NCBI GenBank assembly: GCA_963848955.1
Contig: CAWKFQ010000024.1
Coordinates: 186,001-250,000 of the forward strand
DNA from: DASUPK01 sp963848955
GTDB taxonomy: Bacteria > Actinomycetota > Thermoleophilia > Solirubrobacterales > 70-9
Length of the DNA: 64,000 nucleotides
Direction of reading: 5' to 3'
Shown: positions 46,307 to 53,955 of the stretch, piece by piece
How the letters are laid out: the number at the start of each line of letters is the position of its first letter
Numbering within the stretch: the stretch's first letter is position 1
The notes under the pieces: model-generated
The model's database searches: none
Told to the model about the DNA's origin: nothing
The model's input: only the letters and a program-made list of their open reading frames with translations
Program-made: the position numbers and the translations under genes

Positions 46307-46469
46307 GGGGCCGGTCCCGCCGAGGACGCACCCCTGGATGCTGCCCGGCACCGGCGCTGGGTCGCCCCCCACCTCCTCGCCGGTAGCGCCGCTACCGGCT
46401 TCGTCGGCGGTCGGCGCCCAGCTTGGTTCCGGGCCGCCCCAGGGGCACGCCCCCGACGGGACCGGCCCC
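46307..46469. repeat. Four nested inverted repeats, 163 nt (long cruciform or rod-like RNA candidate)
   Basis: Outer arms GGGGCCGGTCCCGCCG (46307-46322) and CGACGGGACCGGCCCC (46454-46469) pair at 15 of 16 bases. Inside, CCCCTGG...GCCCGG (46331-46348) pairs with CCGGGC...CCAGGGG (46429-46445). Next, GCTGGG-T-CGCC (46356-46366) pairs with GGCGCCCAGC (46413-46422) with one bulged T. At the tip GCCGGTAGC (46379-46387), loop GCC, GCTACCGGC (46391-46399) is perfect. Internal loops are small and roughly balanced. A competing pairing, CCTCGGC (46296-46302) with GCCGAGG (46319-46325), would open the outer stem. The outer arm ends exactly where the trpF -10 begins. Confidence 0.7.
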
Positions 46470-46475
46470 TACCCT
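46470..46475 (+). promoter_or_regulatory. -10 box of a leaderless promoter for trpF
   Basis: TACCCT, then 6 nt, then the ATG of trpF (46482). It abuts the outer arm of the nested inverted repeats. Confidence 0.5.
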
Positions 46476-46481
46476 TGTCGC

Positions 46482-47129
46482 ATGACGAAGGTCAAGGTCT
46501 GCGGCATGACGAATCTCGCCGACGCCGAGCACGCGGCGAGCCATGGCGCCTGGGCGATCGGCCTCATCCACCATCCCGACAGCCCTCGCTACGTGCGGCC
46601 CGAGGTCGCCGAGGAGATCGGCGCGGCGATGAAGCGGCGCTGCGAGATCGCAGGCGTGTTCGTCAACTCGACCCTCGATGAGGTGATCGACGCCGCGGAC
46701 CGGGAGAACCTCACGCTGCTCCAACTCCACGGCGAGGAGGGGCCATCGTTCTGCGTCGAGGCGAGCCGCCGCACCGGCGCGAGAGTGATCAAGGCGATGC
46801 GGGTCACGAGCGCCGCCGACGTCCAGGCGGCCGAGGCGTTCCGGACCGACTTCCACCTCTTCGACGCCTACTGGCACGGGATCCACGGGGGTACGGGCCA
46901 GGCCTTCGATTGGGACCTGGTCGCCAAGCGGCGCTCGAAGGTGCCGATGATCCTGGCGGGCGGCCTGACCGCGGAGAACGTCGCCGGAGCGGTCGAGCTG
47001 GTCAAGCCGTTTGCCGTCGACGTCGTCAGCGGCGTCGAGGCCGAGCCAGGGAGGAAGGACCGCGCCAAGGTCGAGGCCTTCCTGGAGGCCGTGGGCGTCG
47101 AGCTCCCCTCCAGGGCGGCGTCGGGATGA
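46482..47129 (+). CDS. trpF: Phosphoribosylanthranilate isomerase
   Basis: Isomerisation step of tryptophan synthesis, a TIM barrel. 215 residues from ATG 46482: KVKVCGMTNLADAEHAASHGAWAIGLIHHPDSPRYV (catalytic Cys), AGVFVNSTLDEVI, LLQLHGEEGPSFC, and MILAGGLTAENVAGAVE. FDAYWHGIHGGTGQAFDW holds the general-acid Asp. Longer frames upstream run through the inverted-repeat region and are not real. Its stop overlaps trpB (ATGA). Separation from trpEGDC by cfa, SDR and htrA is unusual among compact trp operons but common in Actinobacteria in varied forms. Confidence 0.94.
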   Translation: MTKVKVCGMTNLADAEHAASHGAWAIGLIHHPDSPRYVRPEVAEEIGAAMKRRCEIAGVFVNSTLDEVIDAADRENLTLLQLHGEEGPSFCVEASRRTGARVIKAMRVTSAADVQAAEAFRTDFHLFDAYWHGIHGGTGQAFDWDLVAKRRSKVPMILAGGLTAENVAGAVELVKPFAVDVVSGVEAEPGRKDRAKVEAFLEAVGVELPSRAASG

Positions 47130-48302
47130 GCCCGGCTGTCGAGGAGCGCTTCGGTCCCTACGGCGGCCGGTTCGTCCCCGAGACGCTGATCGCGGCGCTC
47201 GACGAGCTCAGCACCGCGTGGGCCGCGGCGAGGGAGGACGACGGCTTCCAGGCGGAGCTCGCCGGCCTGCTGCGCGACTTCGTCGGCCGGCCGACGCCGC
47301 TCTATCTCGCCGAGCGGCTCTCGGAGCGGGTCGGCGGACGTGTCTATCTGAAGCGCGAGGACCTCGCCCACACCGGCGCACACAAGATCAACAACGCCGT
47401 TGGCCAGGCGCTGCTCGCACGCCGAATGGGGAAGAGCCGTGTGATCGCCGAGACCGGCGCTGGCCAGCATGGTGTGGCCACCGCCACGGCCTGTGCCCTC
47501 TTCGGCCTCGAGTGCGCCGTCTACATGGGCACCGAGGACATCCGCCGTCAGGCCCCGAACGTCGAGCGAATGAACCTCCTCGGAGCCGAGGTGATCCCGG
47601 TGGAGGCGGGCGCCAGGACGCTGAAGGAAGCCGTGAGCGCGGCGATCCGCGATTGGGTCGCCTCGGTGGGGACCACCCACTACGTGATCGGCTCCGTCGT
47701 CGGACCGGCGCCGTACCCGGCGCTGGTCCGCGACCTGCAGCGCGTGATCGGCGACGAGGCCCGTGTCCAGGGGCTCGAAGCGGAGGGGTCCCTGCCCGCA
47801 GCGGGTGATCGCCTGCGTCGGCGGCGGCTCCAACGCGATCGGCAGCTTTCACGCCTTTCTCGACGATCCGGTGGAGCTGATCGGCGTCGAGGCCGGGGGA
47901 GAGGGGCTCGATTCGGGCCATCACGGGGCCTCCCTGGTGGCCGGCGGCAAGGGAGTCCTGCACGGGGCGTTCTCCGCGGTTCTCGAGGACGAGCAGGGCC
48001 AGATCCTCGAGGCGCATTCGGTCTCGGCGGGCCTCGACTACCCGGGTGTTGGCCCGGAGCACGCCCACCTGCGCGATTCCGGACGCGCGACCTACGTCAC
48101 CGCCACCGACACCGAGGCCCTCCTCGCCTTCCGAGAGCTCGCCCGGCTGGAGGGCATCATCCCGGCGCTCGAACCAAGCCACGCGATCGCCTGGCTGCTG
48201 GAAAACGGCGGTGGCGACGGCTACGACGTGCTTACCCTCTCCGGCCGGGGAGACAAGGACATGGACGAGGTCACGGCGAAGCTCTCTGGCCTCGATGCCT
48301 GA
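47126..48302 (+). CDS. trpB: Tryptophan synthase beta chain, one frameshift
   Basis: PLP enzyme that joins indole and serine. ATG 47126 starts PYGGRFVPETLIAALDEL; KREDLAHTGAHKINNAVGQALLARRMG has the PLP Lys, and ETGAGQHGVATATACALFGLECAVYMG follows. The frame breaks near 47795 in CTGCCCGCAG: removing one C gives SLPQRVIACVGGGSNAIGSFHAF (PLP-phosphate loop). The end EPSHAIAWLLENGG and TLSGRGDKDMDEV is intact. Repaired length is about 391. It overlaps trpF at the start and trpA (8 bp) at the end. Confidence 0.94.
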
Positions 48303-49116
48303 CGGGACGGCGACCGAAACGGGCGCAGCCCGCATCCAAGCCGCATTCGCGGCCGCGCGAGAGGACGGCCGGGCGGCCCTGATGCCCTACCTGATGGGCG
48401 GGTTTACCGACCTGGAGACCGCCACCGCCGTCGCGGGCGCCTACGCGGACGCCGGCGCCGATCTGATCGAGCTCGGCGTGCCGTTCTCCGACCCGCTGGC
48501 GGACGGTCCGACGATCCACGCCGCCGACACCGCCGCGCTCGCCGCGGGGGCGACGCTCGGGTCGGTGCTCGAGACCTGCGCCGCGGTCGGCGGGCGGGTC
48601 CCGGTCACGCTGATGGTCTACGCGAACATGGTGCTTGCCGCAGGCGCCCCTGAGTTCGCGGACAGGGCCGCGCAGTCGAGGGCGTCGGGCGTGATCGTCC
48701 CCGACCTGCCGCTGGAGGAGCAGGGTCCGATCCGCGAGGCGCTCGGCCGGCGGGGCCTCGCGCTGATTCCGCTGGTCGCACCGACGACCCCGGCGGAGCG
48801 ACGGGCGCGGATCTGCGCGGACGCCGAGGGCTTCGTCTATCTCGTCTCGACGGTTGGGGTGACGGGCGAGCGTGAGCAGCTACCGCCGGAGCTGGCCGAG
48901 CTGATCGCCGCCGCGAAGCGGGAGGCGAGCGTGCCGGTCGCCGTCGGTTTCGGTATCTCGACGCCGGATCAGGCCGCCACCGTCGGAGGGCTCGCCGACG
49001 GCGTGATCATCGGCACCAGGCTGGTCCGCGCGGTGGCCGACGCGGCCGATCGCGACGCGGCCGTGGCCGCGGTCACCGACTTTCTTCGCGAGGCTCGCGC
49101 GGCGCTCGCCGGATAG
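48295..49116 (+). CDS. trpA: Tryptophan synthase alpha chain
   Basis: Splits indole-3-glycerol phosphate to indole. 273 residues from ATG 48295: RAALMPYLMGGFTDLETATAVAGAYADAGADLIELGVPFSDPLADGPTIHAAD (catalytic Glu and Asp), GVIVPDLPLEEQGPIREAL, GFVYLVSTVGVTGER and VAVGFGISTPDQAATVGGLADGVIIGTRLVRAV. The first position of the conserved YLTAGDP-like motif reads YLMGGFTD. It overlaps trpB by 8 bp. Confidence 0.96.
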   Translation: MPDGTATETGAARIQAAFAAAREDGRAALMPYLMGGFTDLETATAVAGAYADAGADLIELGVPFSDPLADGPTIHAADTAALAAGATLGSVLETCAAVGGRVPVTLMVYANMVLAAGAPEFADRAAQSRASGVIVPDLPLEEQGPIREALGRRGLALIPLVAPTTPAERRARICADAEGFVYLVSTVGVTGEREQLPPELAELIAAAKREASVPVAVGFGISTPDQAATVGGLADGVIIGTRLVRAVADAADRDAAVAAVTDFLREARAALAG

Positions 49117-49119
49117 GCT
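49114..49119 (+). promoter_or_regulatory. -10 box of a leaderless promoter for the 54-aa membrane protein
   Basis: TAGGCT, then 7 nt, then GTG 49127. The first T and A of the box overlap the trpA stop codon. Confidence 0.45.
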
Positions 49120-49126
49120 TTCGCGC

Positions 49127-49291
49127 GTGCAGATAGTCCTCTTCACGGTTCTCGGCGGCTGCGTGATGGTGATCGCCTACGCACTCGGTGTTCCCGGCCC
49201 CGTCTGCGGACTGCTCTTCCTCAGCGGGGTATTCACCGGGGCGCTCCTGCGCGTGGCGCGCCCGATCATCGACTGGGCCACCAAGCCGTAG
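49127..49291 (+). CDS. Small membrane protein, 54 aa
   Basis: MQIVLFTVLGGCVMVIAYALGVPGPVCGLLFLSGVFTGALLRVARPIIDWATKP: two membrane segments linked by a short loop with GVPGPVCG, and a positive C-terminus that probably faces the cytoplasm. The frame is too short for most gene finders. It is supported by a TAGGCT box 7 nt before GTG 49127 and by good packing 10 bp after trpA. No family recognised. Function unknown. Confidence 0.55.
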   Translation: MQIVLFTVLGGCVMVIAYALGVPGPVCGLLFLSGVFTGALLRVARPIIDWATKP

Positions 49292-49371
49292 CGCGCGCCC
49301 CGTTCGTTCCCCTCATCCTCAGGGTGGGCTGGGCAGTCTGGTCGCGCCGTCGGCTGCGGCGCTCGTCGACA

Positions 49372-49377
49372 TAGGCT
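49372..49377 (+). promoter_or_regulatory. -10 box of a leaderless promoter for trmO
   Basis: TAGGCT, then 6 nt, then the GTG of trmO (49384). Confidence 0.5.
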
Positions 49378-49383
49378 GTCGGC

Positions 49384-49806
49384 GTGTCCAGCGAGGCCGT
49401 CTTCGAGCTCCGGGCGATCGGCCGCGTCACCTCGCCGCTGACCGAGATGGAGTCCGCGCCCAGGCAGGGCGATGAGGGCGCGCCCGACGTCTGGATCGAG
49501 TTCGAGCCCGATGTGCTCGATGGGCTGAGGGGACTTGAGCCCGGCGATCGCCTGGTGATCCTCACCTGGCTGGACCGCGCCGACAGGAGGGTGCTCGTGG
49601 TTCATCCGCGCGGCGATACGTCGAGGCCCCCGGCAGGAGTGTTCGCGACGAGGTCCCACCACCGCCCCAATCCGATCGGACTGCATCCCGTCGAGGTGCT
49701 GGCCATCGAGGGTCCGAGGGTGAAGGTGAGCAACCTGGAGGCGCTTGACGGCACTCCGATCCTCGACGTCAAGCCGGTTCTGGAGGGCGAGATCTCGGAT
49801 CGCTGA
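49384..49806 (+). CDS. trmO: tRNA (t6A37) N6-methyltransferase TrmO family protein
   Basis: SAM-dependent N6-methylation of t6A at position 37 of tRNA in the characterised members. 140 residues forming a single beta-barrel domain: FELRAIGRVTSPLTEMESAPRQGDEGAPDVWIEFEPDVLDGLRGLEPGDRLVILTWLDRADR and the signature GVFATRSHHRPNPIGLHPVEVLAIEG, then LDGTPILDVKPVL. Length equals the core without the E. coli C-terminal extension. GTG 49384. Confidence 0.85.
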   Translation: MSSEAVFELRAIGRVTSPLTEMESAPRQGDEGAPDVWIEFEPDVLDGLRGLEPGDRLVILTWLDRADRRVLVVHPRGDTSRPPAGVFATRSHHRPNPIGLHPVEVLAIEGPRVKVSNLEALDGTPILDVKPVLEGEISDR

Positions 49807-49829
49807 GCTGGGCGGCGGAGCCGCGTCGG

Positions 49830-49835
49830 TAGATT
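49830..49835 (+). promoter_or_regulatory. -10 box of a leaderless promoter for the phosphofructokinase gene
   Basis: TAGATT, then 6 nt, then GTG 49842. Confidence 0.5.
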
Positions 49836-49841
49836 GAGCGC

Positions 49842-50867
49842 GTGCGGATAGGCGTGCTCACCGGAGGTGGCGACTGCCCGGGGCTGAACGCAGTGATTCG
49901 CGCAATCGTGCGCAAGGGGGTGGGGGAGTACGGCCACGAGTTCGTCGGCTACCGCGATGGCTGGCGGGGGCCGCTCGAGAGGGACAGCCGGCCGCTCGGC
50001 GTCCCCGAGGTGCGGGGAATCCTGCCACGGGGAGGAACGATCCTCGGTTCCTCCCGCACCAACCCCTTCGGTGAGGACGGTGGCGCGGAGAGGATCGCCG
50101 AGCACCTCAGGGCCGACGGCGTCGACGGGCTGATCGTGATCGGCGGCGAGGACACTCTCGGCGCCGCGTCGCAGCTCTTCGAGCGCGGCGTCAACGTCGT
50201 CGGGGTGCCGAAGACGATCGACAACGACCTCTCCGCCACGGACTACACCTTCGGATTCGACACGGCGGTGAACATCGCGATGTCCGCGATCGACCGCCTG
50301 CACACGACCGCGGAGAGCCATCGGCGGACGCTGATCTGCGAGGTGATGGGCCGCAACGCCGGCTGGATCGCCTTCCACGCGGGGCTCGCCGGCGGGGCCA
50401 ACGTGATTCTGATCCCCGAGGTCGCATTCGACCTCGACCTCGTGACCGACTACATCGTCCGGCGTTTCGAGAGCCAGTACTCGCCGATCGTCGTGGTCGC
50501 CGAGGGCGCGCAGCCAAAGGGGGGCATGCCGACCGGAGACGGGGCGCCTACGGACGCCTTCGGACACGTCAGGCTTGGCGGCATAGCCAACTGGCTCGAG
50601 GGCGAGATCGAGCGGCGGACGGGCCACGAGGCACGGGCAACGGTGCTCGGACACGTTCAGCGGGGTGGCACGCCCACCGCCTTCGACCGGGTGCTCGCGA
50701 CGCGGTTCGGCCTGCACGCGATCGACGCGGCGCACGAGGGGCAGTGGGGAACGATGACCGCGCTGCGCAGCACCGACATCCAGCTCGTCGATCTCGTCGA
50801 GGCGACCGCGGAGCTGAAGACGGTTCCCGAGTCGCTGTATCGCGAGGCCGAGGTCTTCTTCGGCTAG
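49842..50867 (+). CDS. pfp: 6-phosphofructokinase, residues of the PPi-dependent type
   Basis: Phosphorylates fructose 6-phosphate at C1. 341 residues: GVLTGGGDCPGLNAVIRAIVRKG, LIVIGGEDTLGAASQL and VVGVPKTIDNDLSATDYTFGFDTAVNIA. At the two positions that separate donors, it has Asp in GGED (ATP enzymes have Gly, GGDG) and Lys in PKTIDND (ATP enzymes have Gly, PGTIDND). Both point to pyrophosphate as phosphoryl donor, as in Amycolatopsis PPi-PFK. EVMGRNAGWIAFHAGLAGG and GHVQRGGTPTAFDR complete the sugar site. GTG 49842 is 6 nt after TAGATT. The binding lipoprotein begins 4 bp after its stop. Confidence 0.88.
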   Translation: MRIGVLTGGGDCPGLNAVIRAIVRKGVGEYGHEFVGYRDGWRGPLERDSRPLGVPEVRGILPRGGTILGSSRTNPFGEDGGAERIAEHLRADGVDGLIVIGGEDTLGAASQLFERGVNVVGVPKTIDNDLSATDYTFGFDTAVNIAMSAIDRLHTTAESHRRTLICEVMGRNAGWIAFHAGLAGGANVILIPEVAFDLDLVTDYIVRRFESQYSPIVVVAEGAQPKGGMPTGDGAPTDAFGHVRLGGIANWLEGEIERRTGHEARATVLGHVQRGGTPTAFDRVLATRFGLHAIDAAHEGQWGTMTALRSTDIQLVDLVEATAELKTVPESLYREAEVFFG

Positions 50868-50871
50868 TGGC

Positions 50872-51994
50872 ATGACTCGTCCGGCGCTTGCGGCGCTGCT
50901 GCTTGTCGTGCTTGCCACTGCCGGGTGCGGCATCACCGGCGGGGCGAAGATCGAGGCCCCGGTCGCGGTCTACGTCAGCCTGCCGCTCACCGGACCGCGC
51001 GGCGTCGACGGCCGCGAGGCCGCCGACGGCGCCCGCCTCGCGCTCGAGGAGGCGCATGGCAGGGCCGGATCACTCGAGGTGCGGGCCCACTTCCTCGATG
51101 ACGCCAAGGGCAGGCCTTGGGATGCGGTCGCGGTGGGGGCGAATGCCCGGACCGCGGTGCAGGATCACACCACCGCCGCCTACATCGGTGAGCTCGACTC
51201 CGAGCCGACGCGATCCTCCGCCCCGATCACCAACCAGGCCGGGATCGCCCAGGTGTCGCCGGGGGCGGGCGCCGTCGACCTGACCGCACCGGCGGCCGGG
51301 TATCCGGATTCCCCGGACCGCTACCGGCCCTCTGGCGACATCAGCTTCGCCCGCACCGTTCCCGCCGACGACGTCGTCGTGGACGCCGCAGCCGCCTGGG
51401 CGTCGGAGCTCGGCGTCACCGCAGCGGCGGTCACCTCGGATGGCTCGCTGTTCCAGAACCTTGCCGCGGCCGAGTTCAAGTCGGCCGCGGCAGACCATGG
51501 GATCCGGGTGAGCCCCGGCAAGCCGCCGAGCGAGGTGGCGGTAGCGCCCGGCGGGGGCACGCGAGCCGTGTACGAGCCGGGCGGCGCCCGGCTGACGGTC
51601 TACGGAGGCACGACTCAGACACTGCGGCTGAGCGCGGAGCTCGACGCGAAACTGCTCCCCGACAAGGACTTCGATTCCCGCTTCGCGCACCGCTTTCACC
51701 GCAGTCCCGGCCCCTCCGCCGCCTACGGCTACGAGGCGATGGCGCTGGTCCTCCAGGGGATCGGCGATGCGGGGACGGACGCGTCCTCATTCCGAGACGA
51801 CGTTCGCCACGCGGTTATCGGCGCCCACCGCGACGGGACGGTTCTCGGCAGCTACTCGATCACCTCAGAGGGCGACACGACCGAGTGCATGATCCAGCGC
51901 TACCGGATCGAGAGCTCGGCCCAGCATCGGAGGCCAAGACATCGGCAGAGTCACCGTGCCGCTCGCCGCTCCCTGCCCGCCCGAGTCGGGCTAG
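50872..51994 (+). CDS. ABC-type branched-chain amino acid-like binding lipoprotein, C-terminal frameshift
   Basis: A periplasmic-binding (type I) lipoprotein. The signal MTRPALAALLLVVLATAGCG ends with a lipobox, so the mature N-terminus is Cys near residue 19. Then VAVYVSLPLTGPRGVDGREAADGARLALEEAHGRAGSLEVRAHFLDDA (Leu/Ile/Val-binding fold) and ...HRFHRSPGPSAAYGYEAMALVLQGIGDA. The frame as read overruns; a shift near 51912 gives PSIGGQDIGRVTVPLAAPCPPESG and a stop at 51992-51994, which meets the convergent gene at a shared CTAG. Repaired length is about 373. No permease is nearby, so its role may be as a sensor or scavenger. Confidence 0.75.
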
Positions 51995-52707
51995 ATCGCG
52001 GAGGGCGGGCCCTCGATCACGGGCTCGCCGGTGATCACCGAGGAGACCCAGGCACGGATCTCCGGGATGACGGCGTGGTCGATGCCGTGCTGCATCCGTG
52101 TCTCCCGGTAGGTCACCGCCAGACCGCCCTCCTCGATCAGGTCGCGGGCCTTGCGGCCGAAGCCCACGGGGATCACCGGGTCGTAGGAGCCGTGGGTGAC
52201 ATAGGCGGGCATGCCCCGCTTGGCGCTGGGGTCCATCCTCCAGCCCGGGACCATCGGATAGAAACCGCTCATCATCAGCAGGCCGGCGGCGCGCGGGCGG
52301 CCCATCCCGAGCGCCACGGCGCAGGACACGGCCGCGCCCTGGCTGAACCCGCCGACCACCGTCTTCTCCCAGGGGATGCCGCGGTGGCGAAGCTCGTCGT
52401 CGAGGAAGCGGCAGAGCGAGTTCAGGGTGTCCACGAAGGTCTCCTCATCGGGATGGCCCACCTCCCTGATCACGTACCAATGCCGCCCACCCGGCGGGAC
52501 GTTCGTGAGCGGCGCCCCTGGCGTGATGCCCAACAGCCTGCGCTCCGGGTCGAGCTCCTCGAGCAGTGGATAGAGGTCGCGCTCGTCGACGCCGCGGCCG
52601 TGCAGCAGGATCAGCGCGCCGTCGGGTTCGCCGGCTGGTTCGCGAGCCAGGTGGACCAGCTCGACGACCTGGCCCGGGCGCTCGGCCGGCGGGTCAGGCG
52701 GTGACAC
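51991..52707 (-). CDS. Alpha/beta hydrolase, phospholipase/carboxylesterase (MhqD-like)
   Basis: 238 residues. GALILLHGRGVDERDLYPLLEELDPERRLLGITPGAP starts the fold; the nucleophile elbow is VVGGFSQGAAVSCAVALG, the acid is in VTHGSYDPVIPV and the His in MQHGIDHAV. This is the serine carboxylesterase family that includes MhqD of Bacillus. The start at 52707 overlaps the preceding VOC gene (14 bp), so the two are one transcript. In Bacillus the mhqO and mhqD pair responds to quinones; a similar detoxification role is a guess from the pairing. Confidence 0.82.
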   Translation of the reverse strand: MSPPDPPAERPGQVVELVHLAREPAGEPDGALILLHGRGVDERDLYPLLEELDPERRLLGITPGAPLTNVPPGGRHWYVIREVGHPDEETFVDTLNSLCRFLDDELRHRGIPWEKTVVGGFSQGAAVSCAVALGMGRPRAAGLLMMSGFYPMVPGWRMDPSAKRGMPAYVTHGSYDPVIPVGFGRKARDLIEEGGLAVTYRETRMQHGIDHAVIPEIRAWVSSVITGEPVIEGPPSAI

Positions 52708-53608
52708 GCGGGTTGTTGATCGGCCGGAGGACCGGCTCGACCTGCTCCCGGAGGTGCTCGTAGTCGGGCGGCAGCGAGAGCTTCTCGCCCAGTGACTCGA
52801 GCGGCTCGTCGACCGTGAAGCCGGGGCCGAGCGTCGCGATCTCGAAGAGGACGCCGCTCGGCTCGCGGAAGTAGATCGAGCGGAAGTAGAAGCGGTCGAT
52901 CACAGGGGTGGGACGGGCGCCTGCTGCGGTCACCCGGTCGCGCCAGGCCTCGTGATCGTCCATCTGGGATGCCCAGGCGATGTGGTGGACGCTGCCCGCC
53001 CCCTGCAGTCCGCGCTCGGAGGGGGCTGGGTCGAACCCGTACAGGCCGCCCCGGCTGTCCCCCCGGGCCTCCCAGCCGTCGTCGCGCGGCTGGAAGCCGA
53101 GAGCCTCCTCGAAGAGCTTGCGGCTCGCCTCCGGATTGCTCGCGTAGGCGCGGGCGCCATCGAACCCTTGGAGGGCGACCTCGCCGGGGATGTCGGGCTG
53201 CTCGGCGATCAGCGGCTCGTCCTCCACGTTGCTCACTCGCAGCTCATGGCCGAGACCCTCGGGGTCGGCGAACCCAAGGCTGTCGCTCTCGCGCCGGACC
53301 TCGATGCCCTGACCGTCCAGCCGCTCCGCCCAGAAGTCCAGTGCCTCGGGTGACGCCACCCGCCAGGCGACCGTGTGGATCATCCCGTCGCCCGCGCGAC
53401 CCTGGGGGGCGCCGGGGTACTCGAAGAAGGTCAGGTCGGATCCGGCGTCGCCCTTCTCGTCGGCGTAGAAGAGGTGGTAGACGGTTGGGTCGTCCTGGTT
53501 CACCGTCTTCTTCACCAGGCGGAGACCCAGGACGCCGACGTAGAAGTCGACGTTCTTCTGGGAGTCGCCCGTGATCGCGGTGATGTGGTGGACGCCTTCG
53601 AGCTTCAT
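52694..53608 (-). CDS. Ring-cleaving-type VOC dioxygenase family protein (MhqO-like)
   Basis: 304 residues in two VOC modules: EGVHHITAITGDSQKNVDFYVGVLGLRLVKKTVNQDDPTVYHLFYADEKGDAGSDLTFFEYPGAP (module 1) and SVHHIAWASQMDDHEAWRDRVTAAGARPTPVIDRFYFRSIYFREPSGVLFEIATLGPGF (module 2) with metal ligands His in VHHIAW and Glu in LFEIA. This is the family of LinE/MhqO-like extradiol dioxygenases acting on hydroquinones. ATG 53608. It overlaps the downstream hydrolase gene by 14 bp. Confidence 0.85.
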   Translation of the reverse strand: MKLEGVHHITAITGDSQKNVDFYVGVLGLRLVKKTVNQDDPTVYHLFYADEKGDAGSDLTFFEYPGAPQGRAGDGMIHTVAWRVASPEALDFWAERLDGQGIEVRRESDSLGFADPEGLGHELRVSNVEDEPLIAEQPDIPGEVALQGFDGARAYASNPEASRKLFEEALGFQPRDDGWEARGDSRGGLYGFDPAPSERGLQGAGSVHHIAWASQMDDHEAWRDRVTAAGARPTPVIDRFYFRSIYFREPSGVLFEIATLGPGFTVDEPLESLGEKLSLPPDYEHLREQVEPVLRPINNPRVTA

Positions 53609-53670
53609 CCATACCCATCTTGCCCCATCGGAAGTGTTTTCACCGTGCAGGGCACGGGCAAATGGCCCCT

Positions 53671-53946
53671 ATGAAGCTTGCATTCATCCCCGTCAGCATC
53701 CTCGGCGGGCTCCTGGCCGGTCTGATCGGCCAGAAGGTGTTCGACGCGATCTGGGGCAAGGTGGACGAACAGGAGCCGCCGCAGCCCGACCAGCGCGAGG
53801 TGAGCCTCGCGAAGCTGGCGATCGCGCTGATGATTCAGGGGGCCATCTTCCGGCTGGTCAAGGGTCTGTTCGACCACGCGGCGCGGCGTGGCTTCGCCCG
53901 CATGACGGGCGCCTGGCCAGGCGAGGAATCTCCAGAGAAGGCCTAG
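53671..53946 (+). CDS. DUF4235 membrane protein
   Basis: 91 residues from ATG 53671: MKLAFIPVSILGGLLAGLIGQKVFDAIWGKVDEQEPPQPDQREVSLAKLAIALMIQGAIFRLVKGLFDHAARRGFARMTGAWPG. Two membrane segments around a conserved DUF4235 pattern (WGxVD...PP...A...QGAIFxxVxxxxDxAxRRGF). An in-frame ATG three codons upstream also exists. Widely found in Actinobacteria; function unknown. It lies 9 bp before the YihY gene and is divergent from the VOC gene. Confidence 0.8.
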   Translation: MKLAFIPVSILGGLLAGLIGQKVFDAIWGKVDEQEPPQPDQREVSLAKLAIALMIQGAIFRLVKGLFDHAARRGFARMTGAWPGEESPEKA

Positions 53947-53955
53947 AGCGACACG

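Noticed and set aside
46307..46469. 6S RNA, SRP RNA or RNase P as identity of the nested inverted repeats
   Set aside because: No SRP GGAAG-type tetraloop core, no RNase P GAAAGTCC-type motif; resemblance to 6S is only in overall rod shape.
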